The position numbers and the translations under genes were made by a program. Positions 25,595 through 32,955 of a stretch of 64,000 nucleotides of DNA are shown one piece after another (positions within the stretch are counted from its first letter, which is position 1; the number at the start of each line of letters is the position of its first letter). Location of the stretch: positions 62,001 to 126,000 of the forward strand of contig NZ_JAJGNP010000010.1 in the NCBI RefSeq assembly GCF_020782245.1, given 5' to 3'. The notes beneath the pieces are model-generated. The model made no database searches. It was not told where the DNA came from and was given only the letters and a program-made list of their open reading frames with translations. This DNA comes from Sphingobium soli (lineage in GTDB: Bacteria; Pseudomonadota; Alphaproteobacteria; Sphingomonadales; Sphingomonadaceae).

Positions 25595-27105
25595 TGGCCC
25601 TCCCTTATCCAGCGGTCCAGCCGGGCCACCTGGTCCGGGGCGAAGCGCAGGCCCAGCTTCGTCCGCCGCCACAGCATATCCTCGGCGGTGCGCGCCCATT
25701 CACGCTCAATCTGCCAGATCGCTTCCGCCTGTGTGAAGCCGACGCCGAAAGCGACACCCAGTTCGCTCCATCCCCGCGCTGTCCCCAGCCATGTCCAGGC
25801 ATCGGCGCCATAGGCGCGGCCGATGCGATCGACACTGGCGGCATCGAGAAACGGATAGTCCTGCGCCAGCCTGTCCAGCAGCGCCGACAACCCCGTCATG
25901 GGAAAATCCCCGCCAGGCAATGGGGCGTCCGCTGTCCAGTCGCCGCCGCGCAACATGGGAAGGTGCGGCTTGAGCATATCGACCGCCTCGGCGGCCAGAT
26001 GCCGGTAGTTGGTGATTTTGCCGCCCAGCACGTGCAGGGCCGGGGCTTCCCCCTTCCCGCCCTGGTCAAGCTCCAGCCGATAGCCCCGCGTCGCCGCTTC
26101 CGGCCGGTCGGAGCCATCATCGATCAGCGGCCGCACGCCGGCATAGCTCCACACTACATCGTCCGGTGTCACTGGTCGTGCGAAATAGCCGCTGGCGGCA
26201 TCGCAGAGATAGGCAATTTCCTTAGCGCTCGCCGCGATGCTGTCGGTTTCGCTGTCATGATCCTGGTCGGTCGTGCCGATCAGCGTGAAATCACGCTCAT
26301 AGGGAATGACGAAGAAAATCCGGCCATCGGGCAGCTGGAAGAAATAGGCAAAGTCGTGATCGAACAGACGCGGCACCACGATATGCGATCCGCGCACCAG
26401 CCGCATCTTGCGACCCGCCAGCCCTTCCCCGCCCCCCGGCAGAGCCAGCACCGACGGCCCGGTCGCGTTGACGATCGCGCGGGCGTGGAAACGCAGGCCC
26501 GCGCGATCGGCCGCACGCGCGTCTATCGCCCACAGCCCTTCTTCCCGCGTCAACCCGACAACCTGCGTCCGGGTCTGGATGGATGCGCCGTGTGCAGCAG
26601 CGTCGCGCGCGTTGAGCAGCACTAGCCGGGCGTCATCGACCCAGGCATCGGAATAGCAATAGCCGGTGGCAAAGCCCGGTTTCAGCGGCACGCCGGCTGC
26701 ATGACGGCGCAGGTCGATGCCCTGCGTCGCCGGCAGGGCACGCCGTCCGCCCAGATGATCGTAAACGAACAAGCCCAGGCGCAGCAGCCAGCGTGGGCGC
26801 AGCCCCGGCGTCCATGGCAGGACGAAGCGCATCGGATGGATGATATGCGGCGCGATGCGCCACAGACGCTCCCGCTCGGCCAGCGCCTCGCGCACCAACC
26901 CGAATTCGCGATGTTCCAGATAGCGCAGCCCGCCATGGATGAGCTTGGTGGATGCGGAGGATGTGCCCTGCGCCAGGTCGCCTCGCTCCAGCAACAACAC
27001 CTTCGCGCCCCGGCCCGACGCATCGCGGGCGATGCCGCATCCATTCACCCCGCCGCCAATCACGGCCAGATCATAGAGGGCGGCTGGTGGGCTCTGCTGG
27101 GTCAC
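25591..27105 (-). CDS. glpD: Glycerol-3-phosphate dehydrogenase (aerobic, FAD)
   Basis: A 504-residue membrane-associated flavoenzyme oxidising glycerol 3-phosphate to dihydroxyacetone phosphate and passing electrons to quinone. The FAD motif is LAVIGGGVNGCGIARDAAG-like (DLAVIGGGVNGCGIARDASG) near the N-terminus. Also present are SSASTKLIHGGLRYLE, AIVNATGPSVL and VLGGKITNYRHLA. GTG at 27105 gives MTQQSPPAALYDLAVIGGG and the usual length; the alternative TTG at 27177 adds a non-family extension. It is the first gene of glpD-glpK. No ribosome site is obvious before the GTG, so the start is the least certain part. Confidence 0.93.
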   Translation of the reverse strand: MTQQSPPAALYDLAVIGGGVNGCGIARDASGRGAKVLLLERGDLAQGTSSASTKLIHGGLRYLEHREFGLVREALAERERLWRIAPHIIHPMRFVLPWTPGLRPRWLLRLGLFVYDHLGGRRALPATQGIDLRRHAAGVPLKPGFATGYCYSDAWVDDARLVLLNARDAAAHGASIQTRTQVVGLTREEGLWAIDARAADRAGLRFHARAIVNATGPSVLALPGGGEGLAGRKMRLVRGSHIVVPRLFDHDFAYFFQLPDGRIFFVIPYERDFTLIGTTDQDHDSETDSIAASAKEIAYLCDAASGYFARPVTPDDVVWSYAGVRPLIDDGSDRPEAATRGYRLELDQGGKGEAPALHVLGGKITNYRHLAAEAVDMLKPHLPMLRGGDWTADAPLPGGDFPMTGLSALLDRLAQDYPFLDAASVDRIGRAYGADAWTWLGTARGWSELGVAFGVGFTQAEAIWQIEREWARTAEDMLWRRTKLGLRFAPDQVARLDRWIREGQ

Positions 27106-27256
27106 GCCATCGGGTGTAGGCGGACGCGGCAGGCATGAAAAGAGAGGAGCGCCTCGGTCTGTCAGTCGACACGGCAAACATGGTCGATCAGCGGGTCAGA
27201 CAGGCCTCGCCAAGATCTGCAGCGAGAGCAGGACCCATGTGGCTAAGCGGATATGG

Positions 27257-27595
27257 TCAGGCCTTCTCCAGCGTGCACTGAAGCGGGTGCTGGTTCTGCC
27301 GGGCGAAATCCATCACCTGGTTCACCTTCGTCTCCGCGACTTCGTAGCTGAAGATGCCGCAAATGCCGACGCCGCGCTGATGGACGTGCAGCATCACCCG
27401 CGTGGCTTCCTCCATGTCCATGCGAAAGAAGCTTTGCAGGACATGCACCACGAACTCCATCGGGGTGTAGTCATCGTTGAGCATCAGCACCTTGTAGAGC
27501 GACGGCTTTTTGGTGCGGGTGCGCGTGCGGGTGGCGATGCCGACATTGGGACCGCCGGGGCCTTCGCCCTGATCGTCCTGGTCCCGGCCCGCCAT
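27257..27595 (-). CDS. clpS: ATP-dependent Clp protease adaptor ClpS
   Basis: A 112-residue adaptor that hands N-degron substrates to ClpAP. The core [27 protein letters not shown] has the N-end-rule pocket residues (NDD and the following Thr/Met), and [23 protein letters not shown] is the ClpA-binding half. The short disordered N-terminus ([15 protein letters not shown]) supports ATG 27595. Its order after phaC and phasin is one I recall from other sphingomonads. No clpA follows here. Confidence 0.93.
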   Translation of the reverse strand: MAGRDQDDQGEGPGGPNVGIATRTRTRTKKPSLYKVLMLNDDYTPMEFVVHVLQSFFRMDMEEATRVMLHVHQRGVGICGIFSYEVAETKVNQVMDFARQNQHPLQCTLEKA

Positions 27596-27778
27596 GTTCA
27601 CGGGCCATGATGCGGTGATGAGACTGTTCATGATGCGCAAGGATATGGCGATTCGCCCTGATATGGCAAGGGGGCGACGGCGCCGTTCGCCGCTCGTCCC
27701 GCCTCCAAAGGACAAGGGCGCCCCCTTCCAGCGGAAGAGAACGCCCGTGACTCAATGGATTTTAGCGGATCGCGCCGA

Positions 27779-28600
27779 TCAGGCGGCGATCGACTTCACC
27801 TTGTCGGTGACCAGCGACATGCGCGCGGTCAGCGGCTGGGCAACGTCGCCGGCCAGCTTCATCATCGCTTCGCTGTTCTTCGCCGCTTCCTTGGTGAAGT
27901 CGTCGAAGCTGCTGGAAAACAGCTGGCTCTGCAGCTGGAAAAATTCGGTCGGCGTCTTGGCGGTGGCCAGGCTCTTGAACGAAGCCGTCGCCTTTTCGAA
28001 ATTCTTGCGGGTGAAATCGACGGCTTCCTGGCCCATCATTTCCATGCCCTTGGCGGCGATCTTGCCGGATTCGACCATGGCTTCCATGTTGCCCTTGGCC
28101 ATGTCGCTCATTTCCTCAACCGCCTTGGTCGACTTTTCGACATGGGCCTTGGCCTTGTCGTTGAAGTCTGAATAAGCGGTTTCAAACTTCGCCTTGGCGT
28201 CTTCGGCGAACTTCTTTCCGGTTTCCATAACGTCGTTCATCATCTTGGTTCCTTCTATCGGGGGCAGCGGCTGGGTGCTGGCGGTTGCGGCCATTTCTGT
28301 CGGGCTCTTGATCATGCTGGAGGCGGGCGCGGCCGGAGCAGGCGGCGGCGGGGGCGCAGGCGGCTCCACCGGCTTAGGCGCAGGTTCCGATTGCGGGTTC
28401 GTCTCAACCGGCTTGAGCGCCCCTTCCGGTGCTTCCTTGACCGGATTGGCGCTGGCCGCCTTACGCGGCGCGGGCTTCTTTCGCGCTGGCTCTGTGCCAA
28501 TGGCGGCTTCGGCCGCCATCAAGGCTTCTGCAGCCGACATCGTGGTCGACCCTGCTTTCGCGCGCGCTGTATTCCTCGGTCCCTTCGGGGTATCGGCCAT
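27779..28600 (-). CDS. Phasin family protein (PHA granule-associated)
   Basis: A 273-residue protein. Residues 1-110 are basic and Ala/Pro-rich low complexity (KAGSTTMSAAEAL, APRKAASANP, EPPAPPPPPAP). Residues 120-273 form a Phasin_2-type helical domain (MMNDVMETGKKFAEDAKAKFETAYSDF to EFFQLQSQLFSSSFDDFTKEA). ATG 28600 is preceded by GGAGG at six bases. It coats polyhydroxyalkanoate granules and lies directly downstream of phaC. Two inverted TGC-rich copies lie just upstream, a pattern seen at PhaR-controlled phasin genes. The long Pro/Ala N-terminus is unusual compared with short phasins. Confidence 0.88.
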   Translation of the reverse strand: MADTPKGPRNTARAKAGSTTMSAAEALMAAEAAIGTEPARKKPAPRKAASANPVKEAPEGALKPVETNPQSEPAPKPVEPPAPPPPPAPAAPASSMIKSPTEMAATASTQPLPPIEGTKMMNDVMETGKKFAEDAKAKFETAYSDFNDKAKAHVEKSTKAVEEMSDMAKGNMEAMVESGKIAAKGMEMMGQEAVDFTRKNFEKATASFKSLATAKTPTEFFQLQSQLFSSSFDDFTKEAAKNSEAMMKLAGDVAQPLTARMSLVTDKVKSIAA

Positions 28601-28612
28601 GACCATCCTCCG

Positions 28613-28677
28613 TTTGCTGCACTGCACAATATAGAAATCAGGTTGCCGTTGCAAGGCCTGTTGTGCGGTGCAGCAAA
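28613..28677. promoter_or_regulatory. Paired TGC-rich inverted sites upstream of the phasin gene
   Basis: TTTGCTGCACTGCACAA (28613-28629) and TTGTGCGGTGCAGCAAA (28661-28677) are inverted copies differing at one base of 17, with centres 48 bases apart. Each copy is also nearly symmetric around TGCA. PhaR repressors of class I PHA systems bind TGC-rich dyads before phasin genes, so this is a plausible PhaR operator pair. The right-hand copy begins 13 bases from the phasin ATG. Confidence 0.6.
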
Positions 28678-28739
28678 AATGTGCCAACGGTTCGTCGTAT
28701 TTTTCTCGAAGTCTGACTTTCGCTACGGAATCATAGCGT

Positions 28740-30479
28740 TTACCGGGCCTTTACATATCGGCCCGGCGCATCTTCGATAGCTTTCAGACGGCCTTTCCCG
28801 GGCACCCGGGCGCCTTCAACAGGCGCCATGTGCGGATGGATAGCGCCGAGCCATGCACGCCAGTCCGGCCACCAGCTACCCTTGGTTTCCTTCGCCTGTT
28901 CCAGGAACTGCGCCAGGGATGGCTGCGCCTCCTCGCACGCCCAATATTGATATTTGCCGGCCGCCGGCGGGTTGACCACGCCCGCGATATGGCCCGACCC
29001 GGCCAGCAAAAACCGCACCGGCCCGCCAAAATGTTCGGTCAGCTTCCACACGCTGTCCAACGGCGCGATATGGTCCTCCCTGCCGGCCTGGACATAGGCC
29101 GGGGTGCGGATGGCGCGCAGGTCGATCGGCGTGCCCGCGACGCTGATCGCTCCGGGCGAAACCAGCAGATTGTCGCGATAGAGTTGCGTCAAATAATCCT
29201 TGTGCCAGCGGGCCGGCAAATTGGTCGTGTCGCCATTCCAGTAAAGCAGGTCGAACGGCGGATAATCCATGCCGAGCAGATAATTGTTGACGACATAGTT
29301 CCAGATCAGGTCCCGCCCGCGCAGCAAATTGAAGGTCGCGGCCATATAGCGCCCATCGAGGAACCCTTGCGCCGACAACTGATCCACCAACTTCATCTGC
29401 TCATCGTCGACGAACAGGCCAAGGTCGCCGGCCTGGCTGAAATCCACCTGCGCGGTGAAGAAGGTCGCGCTCGCCACCTTGTCCGCTTCGCCCCGCGCCG
29501 CGAGCAGCGCCAGCGTCGCGGCCAATGTGGTGCCGGCCACGCAATAGCCGATCGTGTGGACGCTCTCCACGCCCAGCAAATCGCGCACCGTGTCGATCGC
29601 GTCGATCTGGCCGCCCAGGATATAATCGTCCCAGATAAGGTCCTTCATCGAGGCGTCAGCGGATTTCCACGAGACGAGGAAGACGCTGATCCCCTGGTCC
29701 ACCGCCCATTTGACGAAGCTTTTTTCCGGCGACAGGTCGAGGATGTAGAAGCGGTTGATCCACGGCGGGAAGATGATGAGCGGCGTTTCCAGCACCTCTT
29801 GGGTCGAGGGCGCGTAGTGGATCAACTGGTAGAGTGGGGTTTCATGGATCACCTTGCCCGGCGTCGCCGCGATATTGCGCCCAAGCTCGAACGTCGTGCC
29901 ATCGGTGTGGGTGAGTTGCCCCTTCTCCATGTCGGCCAGCATATGCTTAAGGCCAGTGAGCAGATTTTCGCCGCCGCTTTCGATTGTCTTGCGCATCACC
30001 TGCGGATTGGTGAGCGGGAAATTGCTGGGGGCCATCGCATCGAGCAGCCCGGTAGTGGCGAAGCGCAGCTTGGCTTTCTGCCGGGGATCGACGCCATCGA
30101 CCGCATCGGCCATCTTCATCAGATAGTCGGACAGCAGCAGATAGCTCTGGCGGATAAGGTCGTAGAAGGGATGCTCGGTCCACGCCGGATCGGCAAAGCG
30201 CCGGTCCCTGGAGGCGGCCGGGCTGGTGGCCGGCGCGGGATCGGGCCGCTCGCGCAGCAGGCCGCCGGCATCGAGAAAACGCTGCCACAGCGCCAGCCCT
30301 TCGTCGGCGAAGCTTGTCTGGATGCGCGCAACGAGTGCGGGATCGAACGGCAGCGCCTGGCCGGTCGATCCGGCCGCCTGCTCCAGCATCAATTGCTGGG
30401 CGCGGCCCAGCACCTGCGTCCATTGCTGCATCTCTTCCAGCGTCGGCAGGCGGGGCTCCATGACGTTGCTTTTTTCCAT
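28740..30479 (-). CDS. phaC: Class I poly(3-hydroxyalkanoate) synthase
   Basis: A 579-residue PHA synthase polymerising hydroxyacyl-CoA. The N-terminal domain shows NFPLTNPQVMRKTIESGGENLL, the hallmark of class I/II enzymes. The alpha/beta hydrolase core has the lipase-like box GYCVAGTTLA with catalytic Cys, then Asp in REDHIAPLDSVW and His in GSGHIAGVVNPP. ATG 30479 is chosen because AGAGG precedes it by nine bases; the ATG three codons earlier abuts that sequence. phasin and clpS follow. phaA and phaB are not nearby. Confidence 0.96.
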   Translation of the reverse strand: MEKSNVMEPRLPTLEEMQQWTQVLGRAQQLMLEQAAGSTGQALPFDPALVARIQTSFADEGLALWQRFLDAGGLLRERPDPAPATSPAASRDRRFADPAWTEHPFYDLIRQSYLLLSDYLMKMADAVDGVDPRQKAKLRFATTGLLDAMAPSNFPLTNPQVMRKTIESGGENLLTGLKHMLADMEKGQLTHTDGTTFELGRNIAATPGKVIHETPLYQLIHYAPSTQEVLETPLIIFPPWINRFYILDLSPEKSFVKWAVDQGISVFLVSWKSADASMKDLIWDDYILGGQIDAIDTVRDLLGVESVHTIGYCVAGTTLAATLALLAARGEADKVASATFFTAQVDFSQAGDLGLFVDDEQMKLVDQLSAQGFLDGRYMAATFNLLRGRDLIWNYVVNNYLLGMDYPPFDLLYWNGDTTNLPARWHKDYLTQLYRDNLLVSPGAISVAGTPIDLRAIRTPAYVQAGREDHIAPLDSVWKLTEHFGGPVRFLLAGSGHIAGVVNPPAAGKYQYWACEEAQPSLAQFLEQAKETKGSWWPDWRAWLGAIHPHMAPVEGARVPGKGRLKAIEDAPGRYVKAR

Positions 30480-30621
30480 GGCCACCATCCTCTTCCTGGC
30501 ATTGCGCGCGTCGCGGCTTTCGCTGGCATGTCCCTATCCGGCCGGTTATAGCCCGATTATGACACGCCAGAGGCGCGTCACGCACTATTCCCTACAGGAT
30601 GCTTTCAGGAAAGCCCCAATA

Positions 30622-31833
30622 ATGTCCGAAGAATTCTACCGCATGAAGCGCCTGCCGCCCTATGTCATCGCTGAGGTCAATGCGATGCGGGCCACGGCGC
30701 GGGCGGCGGGCGAGGATATTATTGACCTGGGCATGGGCAATCCCGATCTGCCTCCGCCAGACCATGTCATCGACAAGCTGGTCGAAGTGGCGCGCAAGCC
30801 AAGCGCCCATGGCTATAGCCAGTCGCGCGGCATCCCTGGGCTGCGCAAGGCGCAGGCCAATTATTATGGCCGCCGCTTTGGCGTGGACATCGACCCGGAA
30901 ACCGAAGTCGTCGTCACCATGGGATCGAAGGAGGGGCTGGCAAGCCTTGCCACCGCGATCACCGAGCCGGGCGACGTCGTGCTGGCCCCCAACCCCAGCT
31001 ACCCGATCCACACTTTCGGTTTCATCATAGCGGGCGCGACCATCCGGTCGGTGCCGACCACGCCGGACGAAAATTATTTCCGCTCGCTTGACCGGGCCAT
31101 GGCCTTCACCGTGCCGCGCCCGTCGATCCTGGTGGTCAACTATCCGTCCAACCCGACGGCCGAGACGGTCGACCTTGCCTTTTACGAGCGGCTGGTCGCC
31201 TGGGCGAAGGAGAACAAGGTCTGGATACTCTCCGACCTCGCCTATTCCGAGCTTTATTATGACGGCAATCCCACGCCGTCGATCCTGCAGGTGCCCGGCG
31301 CCAAGGACGTGGCGATCGAGTTCACATCCCTGTCCAAGACATACTCCATGGCCGGCTGGCGCATGGGCTTTGCCGTGGGCAATGCCAAGCTGATCGCGGC
31401 GATGACGCGGGTGAAATCCTATCTCGACTATGGCGCCTTCACCCCCATCCAGGCGGCGGCCTGCGCCGCGCTCAACGGGCCGCAGGACATCGTGGAGAAG
31501 AACCGCCTGCTCTACCACAAGCGCCGCGACGTGCTGGTCGAAAGCTTCGGCCGCGCCGGATGGGACATTCCTGCAGCGCGCGCATCGATGTTCTGCTGGG
31601 CGCCCTTGCCGCCCGCCCTGAAAGAGATGGGCAGCCTGGAATTTTCCAAGCAATTGCTCACCCATGCCAAGGTCGCGGTCGCGCCGGGCGTGGGCTATGG
31701 CGAGGACGGCGAAGGCTATGTCCGCATCGCCATGGTCGAAAATGAGCAGCGGCTGCGGCAGGCGGCGCGCAACATCAAGGCCTATCTCAAATCCATGGGC
31801 ATCAACACGCCATCGTCCAAGGGCGCGGCCTGA
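30622..31833 (+). CDS. alaC: Class I/II aminotransferase, AlaC / LL-diaminopimelate-type
   Basis: A 403-residue PLP enzyme. The N-terminus RMKRLPPYVIAEVNAM and IDLGMGNPDLPPPDHVIDKL match the AlaC/DapL-like group. Further motifs are NPSYPIHTFGF, VVNYPSNPTAET, the PLP-binding Lys in FTSLSKTYSMAGWRMGF and the C-terminal EGYVRIAMVENEQRLRQA. Genes of this type in alphaproteobacteria are often labelled LL-diaminopimelate aminotransferase, but alanine/glutamate transamination is equally likely. AGGAAA lies nine bases upstream of the ATG. The DUF2721 gene follows 22 bases later. Confidence 0.88.
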   Translation: MSEEFYRMKRLPPYVIAEVNAMRATARAAGEDIIDLGMGNPDLPPPDHVIDKLVEVARKPSAHGYSQSRGIPGLRKAQANYYGRRFGVDIDPETEVVVTMGSKEGLASLATAITEPGDVVLAPNPSYPIHTFGFIIAGATIRSVPTTPDENYFRSLDRAMAFTVPRPSILVVNYPSNPTAETVDLAFYERLVAWAKENKVWILSDLAYSELYYDGNPTPSILQVPGAKDVAIEFTSLSKTYSMAGWRMGFAVGNAKLIAAMTRVKSYLDYGAFTPIQAAACAALNGPQDIVEKNRLLYHKRRDVLVESFGRAGWDIPAARASMFCWAPLPPALKEMGSLEFSKQLLTHAKVAVAPGVGYGEDGEGYVRIAMVENEQRLRQAARNIKAYLKSMGINTPSSKGAA

Positions 31834-31855
31834 GCTTGGTATCGGAGCCGATCGC

Positions 31856-32359
31856 ATGAGCGGCATGATCCTGCTTCCCCAGGTCAGCCAGGTGGCGGCG
31901 ACCATCCAGCTGGCGGTCGCGCCGGTGTTCATGCTGGCGGGGCTGGGCGCGTTCCTCAATGTCTGCGCCGGGCGGCTGGCGCGCGTGATCGACCGGGCGC
32001 GCAAGGTGGAACAGAGCGTGCTGGTGACGCGCGGGCGCGAACATGACCGGCTGGTTGCGGAAATTCGCGTGCTCGACAAGCGGATGAGCGTGGTCAACGG
32101 CGCGATCTTTCTGTCGGTCGCATCGGGCTGCGCCATCTGTCTGGTCGTCATGCTGCTGTTCGCCGCCGAATTGTTCAACGCGCACCTGGGCACGGCGATC
32201 GCGTTGATCTTCATTTTCGCGATGCTGCTCCAGACCGCCGCCTTCGCCACCTTCATCCAGGAAATCCGGCTGGCGTCGCGCACCATCCACATCCGCAACG
32301 AGGTGCTGTTCCATCAGGCCGAGGATGAGGATGATAGCGAGGCTCCGACCGGCGCATGA
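31856..32359 (+). CDS. DUF2721 family membrane protein
   Basis: A 167-residue inner-membrane protein with helices near residues 15-37, 75-100 and 108-130. VAPVFMLAGLGAFLNVCAGRLARVIDRAR and the later FIQEIRLASRTIHIRNE are the pattern of DUF2721. Function is unknown. GGAG lies nine bases before the ATG. Its stop overlaps the 2Fe-2S gene start (ATGA), so the two are co-translated, an uncommon pairing that might hint at a membrane link for the iron-sulfur protein. Confidence 0.83.
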   Translation: MSGMILLPQVSQVAATIQLAVAPVFMLAGLGAFLNVCAGRLARVIDRARKVEQSVLVTRGREHDRLVAEIRVLDKRMSVVNGAIFLSVASGCAICLVVMLLFAAELFNAHLGTAIALIFIFAMLLQTAAFATFIQEIRLASRTIHIRNEVLFHQAEDEDDSEAPTGA

Positions 32360-32916
32360 CCAAATTCACCGTTAACGACCGGCCGGTCCAATATCGCATG
32401 GACCCCGACACGCCCTTATTATGGGCGTTGCGCGACGCGTCCAACCTGACCGGCACCAAATATGGCTGCGGCACGGGCGATTGCGGCGCCTGCACGGTCG
32501 ACATCGACGGGGAAGCGGTGCGATCCTGCCAGCTCAGCATCGCCAACGCCGAAGGGCGTTTCGTCACCACCGTAGAAGCCCTGTCGCCTGACCGCGGCCA
32601 TCCGCTGCAACAGGCCTTTGCCGCCGACAATGTGTCGCAATGCGGCTATTGCGTGCCGGGCGTCATCATGGCGGCTTCCGTTTTGCTGCGGCGAAACAGC
32701 AATCCAACCGACGAGCAGATCGACGCTGCGATCACCAATATCTGCCGCTGCGGCATCTATCCCCGGCTGCGGGGCGCGATCAAGCGCGCAGGCCGGATCA
32801 TGCGCGGCGAGGAACGGATCGCCGCCGCCCCGCCGCCTGGCATCACGCCGGAGGAAGCGGCGCGCAGCGTGCCGGCGCTGGGTCGATCCGCCAGCCCGCC
32901 AAAGCGGCAGCCGTAA
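32356..32916 (+). CDS. Orphan (2Fe-2S) small subunit of a molybdenum hydroxylase-type enzyme
   Basis: A 186-residue protein of the IorA/CoxS family. The plant-ferredoxin-type cluster uses Cys38, Cys43, Cys46 and Cys58 (YGCGTGDCGACTVDIDG). The second cluster uses Cys96, Cys99, Cys130 and Cys132 (SQCGYCVPG and NICRCGIYPRLRGAI). In known systems a large molybdopterin subunit is encoded directly downstream; here the next gene is bphP on the other strand. The C-terminus is Pro/Ala-rich. A distant large subunit, or another electron partner, must be assumed. An XdhC maturation factor lies at 1245. Confidence 0.9.
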   Translation: MTKFTVNDRPVQYRMDPDTPLLWALRDASNLTGTKYGCGTGDCGACTVDIDGEAVRSCQLSIANAEGRFVTTVEALSPDRGHPLQQAFAADNVSQCGYCVPGVIMAASVLLRRNSNPTDEQIDAAITNICRCGIYPRLRGAIKRAGRIMRGEERIAAAPPPGITPEEAARSVPALGRSASPPKRQP

Positions 32917-32955
32917 AGCATGGCGTAGCCCCGGCGCAGCGGGACTGCGCCTCGC

